Positions 1 to 9,816 of a DNA stretch of 64,000 nucleotides are shown piece after piece. Positions within the stretch are counted from its first letter, which is position 1, and the number at the start of each line of letters is the position of its first letter. Location of the stretch: assembly GCA_000729835.1 (NCBI GenBank), contig JFHB01000076.1, forward strand, positions 1 to 64,000. Reading direction: 5' to 3'. Under the pieces are notes generated by a model. It ran no database searches, was not told where the DNA came from, and worked only from the letters and a program-made list of their open reading frames with translations. The stretch is from Atkinsonella hypoxylon. Lineage: Eukaryota > Ascomycota > Sordariomycetes > Hypocreales > Clavicipitaceae. The translations under genes and the position numbers were made by a program.

Positions 1-720
1 AGAGAGAGAGAGAAGGGATTTATCATGTATCAGTCGTACCATGTCTGAAAATAAAAGCACATCAGGTATGCATTGTAAATGCGTCAACAGATGCGCGGGC
101 AATTTCGTAAACGCATTAGCAGATCTCGTCTTCAACGACACCACAATGTCATCTGTCCTAGGAAATCCCCGGCAGGGCGACGGGATAGTGGAATTCGCAT
201 GAGTCGCTTTCCACCGGTCGAAGGCATAATGATCTTCTTCAGAAGCAGAGTATAATTGCACTAGTGGATAAACGATGAATAAGGCGCAGCACCAAATCCA
301 CACTGTCATTCGGCCGCGCAGTCTGCCAATGTGGGAGACCCACAGTCCGAGTTGTGTCATCACCGGGTAGGGTGTTGTCGCCAGCGTAAGATTGGGGATG
401 AAGAAAAAAAAAGTAATAATAGTCAATAATCCCGCTGAATCAGAAAAAGATGATTACATATCAATTGTTGCCCAGGAATCGCGCTCGAACGGAAGCCCTG
501 AAGTGGCACCATGTGGAAAGGAAATAGGAGAGTTGTAAAGAAAAAGAGGTCGAACGTCGTCGTGTCCGGATTGCTGTCGGAATTTCGTAGATGGATGGTT
601 TGGGCTTGGTTTCGTTTGAGGCCGATGGCGACCGGAAACGGGTGAGAGTTTGGGGATGGAGAATCCGTCACCAGCTCGGTAGGGGAAGTAGGCAAAGAGT
701 GGATTTGTGGCTACGACTAG

Positions 721-790
721 GCAAAGTAATGCCAATAACAATGATAGCAATACTAATAATACTAATAACAATAATAACAATAATAATAAA
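721..790. repeat. Imperfect AAT/AAC trinucleotide run
   Basis: The sequence alternates AATAAC, AATACT and AATAAT units for about 70 bases. It produces spurious Leu/Ile-rich frames on the - strand and explains the apparent hydrophobic peptide there. Confidence 0.8.
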
Positions 791-1587
791 TTCCAAGTCT
801 ATGAGAATTGACTGGGATGAGAGATGAGTATAGGGCTTGACAAAAGCAAAGTTGAAGTTGAGGCGACAGATGAGGATGCCTATTTGAAAGAGTTGGGATG
901 GAAGGTCAGATGCAAATGTCACTTAGCCACAGCCACGTGACTGCAGCCACTGCCATCGCTGGAATGGAGACATTGGTCTGCGGTAGACTGGCGGGCAGGA
1001 ACTAACCGAGTGCCGTTGCTGTTAGTTGATGAACAATGATCCAATATTGATAGTTAGAGTTAATACCGATAGTTTTAAAGTACATATGGAGTATATTCCC
1101 ATCCAAGTGCGCGAAGATCTCGGGTCCACTTTGGCCCTGTACACCTGTCATCTGAGATCTGAGGCTCCCCACCTGCCATTTTAGTCACAGACACGCCCGG
1201 TCACCCTCAACCTGAGGCATGTCTCGTCCAGATCTACCGCCAGGTATTTTCCGTTCCCAAGCTTGTGCATAGCTTCGAATATCCTGCCAACGCCATGGAT
1301 GACGGTTGCCTCGTCGAAGCGACCAATGCACTCTGACAACGGCCGCCCAGCCGGGCCGGCGCAGAAACAGTACATTATTGTCAACGCCGTTGTCGTGATG
1401 GCATGACTGGATCAGCTCTAACGTTACACTCTAACCCTTGTTTTATTTTGCAAAGATACTTGTCCCACTTTTTTACAGCTAGCAGGTCACTCTCTAGCAG
1501 TCGTAATCAGCCGTTAAGGTGGTTCGTGCGCTACAAAAATAAAAAAACACCAAGGAGACAAGAGGTTATAATGCACGATATTTTTAA

Positions 1588-1905
1588 AATTAATTACTAG
1601 ATTTAGATGTAGTAGCGTAATCAGTAAAATACTTGTTAAGTGGAAATCTCTATATAAATAGTACTAGAGTTAGTAGAATTATAACTATTAACCTTTGAGT
1701 AAATTTTTTTCCTATGCACGTATGTACATACGTGAATTTTACCCCTCTTGTTAGTATAGCTTGTAAGCTTCTACAGCTAGAGACAACTTTGCTGTTACCC
1801 TTACAGAGTTTACTGTTGCTAGAGCGGTACACAGAGGATACCTAGTACTTAGGCTATTAAACGCTACCTAAAGGGACTTATTTTTTCGATATTATTCACT
1901 AGTAA
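1588..1905. other. A/T-rich island, possibly a mutated repeat relic
   Basis: About 320 bases are clearly richer in A/T than the flanks and packed with TAG, TAA and TTA triplets in all frames. Such islands are typical of old repeats degraded by repeat-induced point mutation in Pezizomycotina, but no transposon domain can be recognised. The RIP reading is an inference from composition only. Confidence 0.35.
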
Positions 1906-2298
1906 ATTAAGGTACCTGTTGCTTCCACTTTGGATCTCACATATTTGCCGTTCGACAGCTAATTCGCTCGATTCCCCCCTGCATGTAGATTTGCAAAATA
2001 ATTCAGGGGTACGACTGTATGTTACCAAAACATTCTAGAGTGTCTATCTGAATATCAAGGAGTGAGCGCATGAGTGAATAGTCCATGAACATTTCCTTCA
2101 AATCTTTCTTTCTCTATAAATTACTTTCACTTTCATTAACCTTCCCGTATCTAACACAACGAAATCCTCTTTCCGACCCTGTCTATCTCCCCCCATCTCT
2201 TAACTGTAAACCCCTGTATTCAGAATACTCCGTCCATGCTATGCAGAGCAGTAACACACGCCACGGACTTTGAAAAGAAAGCAAAAAACATTGCCTTG

Positions 2299-4818
2299 TT
2301 ACACCACGCTGAAGACAGAACTCGTCGCCTCAATCGTCGTCAGTTGTCCTCGTATCGACTTCCAATCTCCGTAGTATCGTAGTCTGTATTCCCCTTGCAG
2401 AGCCCATTCTTCAATCTCCCACTTAATATCAACTTCGCTCGTGCCTAAAATTTGGCTAGTTCGTCGCCAGTGGAATGTCAATGCCCAGTCCGAATCATCC
2501 CTAACCCGCTGCCACTTGGTCTCTCCTGGAGCTCGGTACTCCACTGCCGCGTACGTCTCTTCCAGACGCAAATTGTTGCGAGGATTAGCCCCAACAAACG
2601 TCACTGATGCTATTTCTCCGCGTTGAAACTGGTTCTGCTGAATGTCGGATACGATGTTGCCGAATGATTTCGACCAGGGAGTACGATCATACAAGACACC
2701 AAGAATAAAGCTAATGGACCTGCCACTATTATCGGGGGGATACGTATTCTTCTCGCGATGCTTCTGCAGGGATGCACTGCCCGCTTTGAGAGCTGGCATA
2801 GAGGCAATGGTTCGGTCAATGTACGCCGCAAGTGTATGTGGTCCATATAGCGTAGAAGCTCCTTCATATCGTTGGATCCTGCTCATCGTCAGTGCTTACA
2901 TATAAGAAGTATTATAACTTTCATTTCGATCCACAACATACCCGTATTCTTCCTGAGTCGAGATGTAGTGTGTATAGCTGTTGCTTGGTCCTCCAAGAAC
3001 TACCACCGGCTTCTCGCCGTCAAGCTCGCTAGTGAAAGAGCGAAGACTCTCTGTAGCAACAGCTTCCTTCCAGCGTCTTCCTGCCATGGTGGTTGCTTCA
3101 CCTGGACTAACAATGATGAAAAGCTGGCCCACACGGAAAGTCTGAATATCAACCACATTCGGTGTCCATGCGTACGGGCGGCTGACTTCGCCCACGTCCA
3201 ACACAATAGACTTGGGCTGCTGGCATTCCCTTTGGCCTTTGGTTGGAGATTTCAACAACCAGGTGATGAGTCTCCATATGAAGCGAGCATTAGATGCATT
3301 CGTATAGTGTTGGACGATGTCAAAGGCACCGGGTTCATCCCACGTCCCAGCGCCGAAGCCGTAACCCAGAGCGGCAGGACAGGTCTGTACCTCTGTGCCG
3401 TTTGGCAGAGTGAACTTGTAAAATGCCATGTCTTGGAAACGATGAATGGCCTTGACGCCCGTGCCTCGGATATTTGGCGGTTGACCGTTGAGGGTGTCGT
3501 AGATCTTTTTGGCGCCCTCGTACTGCCGCTTGGCGTTATCGAAGCAGGATGCAGCACCATAGTCGTTCCTTCCAAACTTGGGCCCTCTGGCCCGACATCG
3601 GTTGCTCTTGCCGTCACTGCAAGCACTAGTCTTGAAGTCGCACGGCAGCCCGGTTCCATCCTCGCACCACGCACCCAAAATATTGGGTGTCGCATCGCCC
3701 ATGTTGGCCTGCGAGAAGCCAGCTACAAAATCCTCTACCGCATGGTGGCCGCCTCTGACTTGTTTTTCGAATAGATCGGCGGCAAGTCCCTTGTTATCTC
3801 CGGTTATCAGAGTATTGTTTGCTTGCATCGACGTTCCGTGCGTCGGAAACCACGTCAGCACTCCGATGTTTTTGCTATCCGACGCCCTCTGGAATTTGAG
3901 CAACGTCATATCCTTTTCCACAGATCCGTCGTCCTCGGAGCTGATGTTGTACCTGGCTCTCTCTTCTTCAGAATTGGCGAGATAAGAAAATAGGCTGCGG
4001 TTAATGTTGGCATTCATGACTTTTGTCGTGCCAACGCTCAAATAGCCCGGCTCCAGACTCTCATGCGCACGCCGGATTGACAATACGCATCCCTCCACTA
4101 TGGCCCGGTAGCTCTGCTTGTCGAATCCCTTGCTTGTAATCTGCGGCAGAAGGTAGTTCAACCAGGCTCCCGGCCCTGAGTGAGAATGAGTGGCGGTCAC
4201 GGCCACATTGTCCTGACCGTACATGGAATATCTCGGCCCTAGTGCCTGCAGTCCCCTTAGGATGCCATATCGCACCGCGGTATCACCGGACTGGATGTCG
4301 AGAACAAGATATACGAAACGGTCCTCAGGATTGTGGAGATCTCCAACGATAAATGCTCGTGAGTATAGCCTCTGCCGCAAGCCTCGTCCAATCTGTGCAA
4401 AGGCGGCATAACCCATCAGGTTGATTTCCACAACTGGACCTGTAATGTCGGCCTTGCCCACCCCCAGCAAATATTGGTTGTTGGGCCAAGTACCCTCGGG
4501 AAGCTTCTCCGCCGACCATTTGTTCTCCGGTCTAGCCACCCTGTCTGGCCCTTCGGGAAGAGAAGTATAGTCGGGTGAGGTTGACAAGACTGGGGTAGAA
4601 GCGAGGCCAGAGGCTCGATATAAGCCAACGCAAAATGCGCCAACAACGACGAGCCAAATCATGAGATGCTGGCTGCAGAAGCTGCGCGAGCGCGGAGCAC
4701 GTCGAATTGATCGTGTTTCCTTTGACAATGGTGCGGACTTGGCTGTTGAAGCCGGATGCCCAGGTGCCTTGCCCAGTGTGGGTTCGCTCGGGGCCATTGT
4801 GATGGCTTGAACATGCAA
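2299..4818 (-). CDS. Neutral/alkaline ceramidase, type II signal-anchored
   Basis: Two exons: 4818-2942 and 2878-2299, separated by a 63-nt intron (donor GTATGT, branch CACTGAC, acceptor CAG) that joins frames as EEYG-IQRYEGAST; product 818 aa. The family hydrolyses ceramide to sphingosine and fatty acid at neutral pH in the secretory pathway, at the cell surface or outside. The N-terminus is Ser/Arg-rich and followed by a hydrophobic segment at about residues 52-67, which suggests a signal anchor. The zinc-site motif THSHSGPG (about 210-217) and the motif ANMGDATPNILGAWC (about 371-385) are clear, and the second exon is the C-terminal immunoglobulin-like domain. In characterised enzymes the nucleophile is the Ser of GDxSPN; here that place holds Thr (about 377). 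A second in-frame ATG at 4797 is an alternative start. Confidence 0.93.
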
Positions 4819-5879
4819 CCGGCTTGAAGAGAAGCTTCAGTTGCTAAACCACACAAAATATCGCCGAACGCTACGAAGGTCCCGCCGCCAGTGGGACTGC
4901 CGCCGTCAACGGCAGTTGCATGGCCGGTCTGCGTATGTGTGAGGGATGACGGAGGAATACAAGGGTTGACGTTTGCTGTTCATGGGAAATGCAGCTCTGC
5001 TAAACTGCGAGGCACACTCCGTAACACTCTCTACTCCGTCCATGGCTGGTGGGTCTTCGCTGTTCCTCCACGTCGATTCCGCACCCGGCTAGGCCGGCTA
5101 TGGCCATGTACTGTCGCACGGTATGGTATATGAGATGGTACTTATATGGGGGGCGGTTCTGCACGGGTCTGGGTCTGGATTAAGCTCCGTTTTGCTCGAG
5201 CGAGGCTGTGACGTGACTGTCCCGCGACAGACGGCTAGCCTGACACTGCAAGGCATTTCTGCATGTGACCAGACTACCTCTAGGTAGGTAAATATCATTC
5301 ATTACCACTATCCCCGGTTTGAGGGTCTGGAGTTTCTGTAACCAATCCCCTCGAGGGTTCTTTGTGACTCGATTGTCATTGTCATGACTAGGCCAATGAC
5401 CTCTCCTTCAAGTCGCTTAGATGCAATCTTTGGCTTCGCTTGATTAACTCCGCCCTTCATTAACGTCCCTATCTCATTTCCGAGGTCAGGTACATAAACG
5501 AGGCATAGCACAGACCAGGCAACAAGTCTTGCATATACTATCTTGGAACGATTCAATCTTCCAAAATCAACGAAGTTAGCGCCGACAAAACGTCTTAGTT
5601 GCAATGTATATCACTCCAAGGCATCAGAATGATCAGGATTCACGTCGAAAGTTTACCAAAGATAACACGAGGGATCCGAGTATCGAGCATAAATATATTA
5701 CGCAATCATATCGTGCCTGTCTAAGTGATACAAAGCCCACTTAAACTTTACAAATTCCCCACGCGGGTGACCCGACGTCTTTCATCCAAGCTTTTTTTAA
5801 CGTCATCTAGAGACCCAACACCGCCTGAAGCACCGTCAACAACGTCAGACACGGGCTTGAGTGTTGTCAGTGAGATCGT
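4819..5879. other. Intergenic: ceramidase upstream region and KEP 3' flank
   Basis: Both flanking genes are on the - strand, so this holds the ceramidase promoter side (from 4819 upward) and the DNA after the KEP stop codon (below 5880). It contains a TACTCCGT element near 5033 and a TAGGTAGGTA run at 5281. No coding region is evident. Confidence 0.6.
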
Positions 5880-6713
5880 TCACTGTACCGGAGAGCCTTC
5901 CTCAACGCTGGCTGAAATCTCGCTTGCTGGAAGCGGGGTAGCAGTAGGCACTGAGATTGGGGGAAGTGGACGCGGAAGTGGGATTGGGATAGGAAGACAA
6001 GTAGCCTCCTCGCGCTTGCCCAAACCATTGGTAACACCACTGAGGCCAGGGATGGAGCTAGAAAACCCTCCAGAAATAATTTTCCACAGAGCAAGTAAGG
6101 TGCTCAGGTTAAGTGAGCCTGGGAGAGCAGCAGCATCGGCCTGAGCAGCATCTTCGCGCTTTCCAAGACTGCCAAGACCAGCACCTGCCGAACCTTTCAA
6201 AAGGCTCAAAAGATTTGCAGGATCGGCAGAAGCACCAGCACCTGCCGAAGTTGTCAACAAGAGTTTTATAAGATTTCCAGCATCGGCAGAAACACCAGCA
6301 CCTCCCGAACCTTTCAACAAAAGGTTCAAAATATTTCCAGGATTGGCAGGAAGACCAGCACCTGCCGATTTATTCAAGAGGGTCAAAAGAAGATTCAGGG
6401 AAGGTGAGATGTTGAGACCAGCAGCATCGGCCTGAGCGGCATCGGCCTGAGCGGCAGCAGCCTGAGCAGCCTCCTCGCGCTTTCCAAGTTCGGCAGAAAG
6501 TGGGCCAAGGTCAACACCAAAGAAAATAGGATCGGTAGCAAGACCAGCAACTGCCGACAAGAGTGTCTGAAGACTAGGTGAGATGTTGAGACTAGCAGCA
6601 TCGGCCTGAGCAGCAGCAGCCTGAGCAGCCTCCTCGCGCTTAAGGGCGGTGGGAGCAGCGAGGACATTGCCTGAGAGGCATGTCAGGAGCAGGACGGCGT
6701 TGAGGCCCTTCAT
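5880..6713 (-). CDS. Secreted Kex2-processed repeat protein (KEP) precursor
   Basis: Intronless, 277 aa. Residues 1-20 form a signal peptide (MKGLNAVLLLTCLSGNVLAA). Lys-Arg sites lie at 25-26, 78-79, 185-186 and 233-234, and each is followed by a short acidic/Ala leader (EEAAQAAAAQADAA, EDAAQADAA or EEAT). The predicted released segments are: about 41-77, with an NIS-PSL start and a Leu-rich helix; about 99-184, an array of SAGAG/SGGAG repeats with Leu-rich cores; about 197-232, an amphipathic stretch containing Trp210 and ending in a Gly/Ser-rich tail; and a final Pro-rich tail with one Cys. Three segments end in Gly-Lys-Arg. The layout matches Kex2-processed repeat proteins (families such as yeast alpha-factor, Ustilago Rep1 and Candida Ece1). 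I see no W-C...C-W pheromone core and no DUF3328/UstY modifying gene nearby, so the product class is open. The product is inferred to be a family of secreted peptides. Confidence 0.8.
   Translation of the reverse strand: MKGLNAVLLLTCLSGNVLAAPTALKREEAAQAAAAQADAASLNISPSLQTLLSAVAGLATDPIFFGVDLGPLSAELGKREEAAQAAAAQADAAQADAAGLNISPSLNLLLTLLNKSAGAGLPANPGNILNLLLKGSGGAGVSADAGNLIKLLLTTSAGAGASADPANLLSLLKGSAGAGLGSLGKREDAAQADAAALPGSLNLSTLLALWKIISGGFSSSIPGLSGVTNGLGKREEATCLPIPIPLPRPLPPISVPTATPLPASEISASVEEGSPVQ
6162..6368 (-). repeat. In-gene array of about 20-residue SAGAG repeats
   Basis: Within the KEP precursor, residues 116-184 comprise successive units beginning SAGAGLPANPGN, SGGAGVSADAGN, SAGAGASADPAN and SAGAGLGS, each followed by a Leu-rich core such as ILNLLLKG or LLSLLKG. 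The DNA repeats are imperfect, so the array looks duplicated and then diverged rather than freshly expanded. Confidence 0.8.
6420..6641 (-). repeat. Duplicated KR-EEAAQ leader repeats of the KEP
   Basis: The leaders at residues 25-40 and 78-98 are nearly identical at DNA level (shared GCAGCATCGGCCTGAGC and CTGAGCAGCCTCCTCGCGCTT blocks on the + strand). The second carries an extra QADAA unit, i.e. a 15-bp tandem duplication. Confidence 0.8.
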
Positions 6714-9700
6714 TTTGCTGAAATAGATTGACTTGTCTATTGAGGGTCAAATAAAAGTTTGGATCGAGTTGTGTGGCTCTTGATAGAGAATGGATGAGTG
6801 ACTGGGAAGATGCTGTCGGAATGAAAAAAATCGTGATCAGTAAGATGGGAGAGGGGTCAAGATATACCCGTCAGGTTATCGTTACAAGCACGAACCCAGG
6901 TAGTATATGCAATACTATTGATGCTAGTCTCTGTCTCATGTCGGTCTATTACTTGGTTCATTGGCATTTCGAACCCTCTGAGCGGAATGCAAGGTGTTTT
7001 CGATATAACACATATGCTGTAATGGCACTTCACGAGGCTTGATGTCACAACACCACAGCGGAGGCCTAACAACAATTCTACACAGAATCTAAGAGTTTCG
7101 TGTAGAAAACCTGCTTTCCGAAGTATTCTCAAAGTGAAAGGTGGCCAGAGTGTCTCGTTGCCTGATGTCCCTGAAATCTTCAGCATTCCTGATGACCCCC
7201 AGCTCCTGGTGTTGTAACTAACAAGTTGGCCAGTCATTGTAGCCTCGTAGTCTTGAGTACACCAACGTTTATTAAAGAAGAATGTGAAAACAGTGGGCAA
7301 GACAGTTGTCGGAAATAAAAACAACGGATCTCAGTCGTGATGGGGAACCCCGCCTCTCACAATCCTAAGCTGGCATTCCCCTGAGACACAAGTGGCTTTT
7401 CGATGATCTACTGTTTCAGTGCGGTTAGTATGCGGGGAGAAAAAAGCGTTTTAAGACAAAATCGCAGGTTTTCCTGCCTCTGCTGAGGTCGGCCAAGGGA
7501 GATTAATCCTCCGGTAGATGCATGAACGATATTATGTTCGCCTTTGCAGTTGACAGCAAGGCCATTCGTACAGAACTGGCGCTCTTGGTGTTGCAGCGCT
7601 GGAAAATACAGGGAAATAGGAAATTACTTCTCCTTAGCTTGATAGACGATTATACGTTGTCTCCTGAAGGACAGTCTCCCTTAATGACAGATAGCAGGTA
7701 CAACTCCATCGTCCTCGCGGGCAACATTTCTAGTGAGACATGCTGAGATGTAGGTGAATTCCATTGCCTGGGGTTTAGGCCCATATTATTCGGGACGCAA
7801 GGAACACTATGGAACAGAAGATGGTATGTTTCTCGAATGGTTTGTTTATGACGTTGATGAAGTTGAAGACCGGTAGGGAAATATAGAAGGAAATGGTTGG
7901 ATACGAGCTCTAGTCTACTGAGTAGCCCTAATGCTTCGCGAGCGTACAATTATTGGCTGTCGCATTCGGATTAAAGAAGATCGTGATTAGCTGACGAGGG
8001 TTTGTCGCAGATCTACTACGAAGATCTGCAGGGTTGGGGCCAGATATTGATTCACAGGCATCTGAAGCTCTGAGGAGCATGGTTCTTGAGACGACAAGGA
8101 CGAGATGCGACAAGAGTTTAATTATCCGCGATCAAGTTAGAGCCAGAAGGTGAGATGGCTTCCAGGCAACCGGGCGCAATGACGGGGTTACTCTCATACA
8201 CAACGAACAAACGTTGGCAAACTGATGCCTCGGGAAGCTTAGCTTGGGGGCCACGCATATTGCCCACCGGAGCTTTCCAATCTCCCTTTGGATGTAGTCA
8301 AATCTAGAAAGGTCACTCTTGGTACCTCAATAACGCACTTTTTAGCCCTCTTGCCCTCGCATGCACACATCTGCTGATATACAAGGGCTAGCTGGCCTGA
8401 AAAGAAACATTAGAGGTACTTTTGTGTGTGAAGCATGCCAATAACTAGTGACCTTTCCGGATTGGCTAGATCTAGTGGGATTCTTGAAAACTCCGGTGGA
8501 AAATTTGCTTGCCCTTAGCTTGGTGACTTGTTCGCTCCTTCCTTCCATGCTTGTGCGAATGACAGGGACAGCGGTGAGCATCAATATAGGAAGCTGCGGA
8601 CTCTGGTTTTTTTTTTTTTTTTTCCTGTAAGTCTTCTTCCCGTCGAGCATTTTCAGTGTGCATAGACTCAACCTTCATCTGTGAACGCGATGCAACGATA
8701 TACCGCTCCGTACACTGTAGCGTGGCCCCACTAGCCTCCATCACAGCAACGCCAAATTGGGGGTGGTTGCGTCCGTGGCCACCAGGTGTCCGAGATGCTC
8801 GGAGGAGCTAGTCCTCCTAGTCATCGATTGCGGTCTCAGATCTGATTAACGTGCATCACGTCATCGCTCAGACTTACTACGAGCGCCTCATCGGCCCCTA
8901 AGGTGAGAACTGGAAATTGCTGCTTCCCGGAGCTGTAACCATAGCCGATGCCAGAGATGGACGATGAATGACTAATGCACGACCAAATATCAGGCCCCAC
9001 GATTCATAAGTGGGCATATGAACTAGTCTATGACACTTGCTATTTGGTGCTATTGTACGGAGTAATTCGACGTTGATAATGAGCGCACGCAATCAGCCAC
9101 CGCCACTACGCTGAAGGCAACCGCTCTTCGGGCCTCCCTCCGAGTTCCAGTGCTGTGGGCCAATTGGAGAGCAGCTTCGGTCCTTTTCGCAAACCATTGA
9201 GCTTTTTTTTTTTGTTTTTGCTGAAACATGAGAGAGGTGACAATATGCAGTATGTCAACAGTTCCGCTTCGAGGAATTCGATCAAAAGCCGAACATCACA
9301 AGTCCTTTACCCAGAAACTCTTGCTGCAGCCAGGCCCTCGAACATCGATCGATACGATACTTAGCTCAGTTACGGTCCGCTTCCTCAGGTGCGATTGCTG
9401 TAACAGGCCGTCATCACACCTGCTTAAAGGAGTTGGTGTCAGTAAGCACAACAACAGAGTGTTGGAACGCGATTGACTCTCGTCAGATTCTGAAATCTCC
9501 TGTCGCAAGCCACACTTTATTATACGGAATCTCCAAATGAACAACAAAAACATCTCCTGCTGCCAATAACCTGAAAAGCTTGGTGCCGCAAGACAGACAT
9601 CATTATATCTCACTCAGGGTAGCACATTGACCAGCCTTCGAGGGGCAGAGAATCCACCAAATAAAAAAAATAAAAACCTCCCGTCATCTGCAACATCTGA

Positions 9701-9816
9701 GGTCTGGAATTTCCTGTCTGTGACACATTGAACCAGTGGCATGCAGTCATCACGAATAGTATCTCACGTTACAATCGCGAGCCACCTGTGACACATCAGC
9801 ATAAACCGCAATAGTC
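6714..9816. other. Intergenic, no gene recognised
   Basis: About 3.1 kb between the KEP start and the SIS-domain gene. Frames of 60-155 codons occur on both strands, but none has a recognisable domain or a plausible exon chain. An exact TACGGAGTA motif lies at 9056-9064, with T tracts near 8608 and 9204. The first ~100 bases are the KEP promoter and leader. Confidence 0.6.

Larger units (their letters stand above)
1..2298. other. Left intergenic region, no gene recognised
   Basis: I see no reading frame here with a recognisable domain or a convincing exon chain. The stretch opens with an AG dinucleotide run (1-13), contains an AAT/AAC-rich run near 721-790, and an A/T-rich island near 1590-1900. 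A frame on the - strand around 454-780 looks like a Leu-rich signal peptide, but it lacks an ATG and is only the translation of the trinucleotide run. The last few hundred bases lie downstream of the ceramidase stop codon. Confidence 0.6.

Noticed and set aside
454..780. Frame resembling a Leu-rich signal peptide protein on the - strand
   Set aside because: It has no ATG start and its hydrophobic part is the translation of the AAT/AAC repeat run at 721-790.
5880..6713. Alpha-pheromone precursor
   Set aside because: Kex2 sites are present, but there is no short repeated W-C...C-W core as in Sordariomycete alpha-factors, and the segments are long and unequal.
5880..6713. Dikaritin/ustiloxin-type RiPP precursor
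   Set aside because: Core repeats are not near-identical short peptides, and no DUF3328 (UstY-like), tyrosinase or methyltransferase gene lies nearby. It cannot be fully excluded from this window alone.
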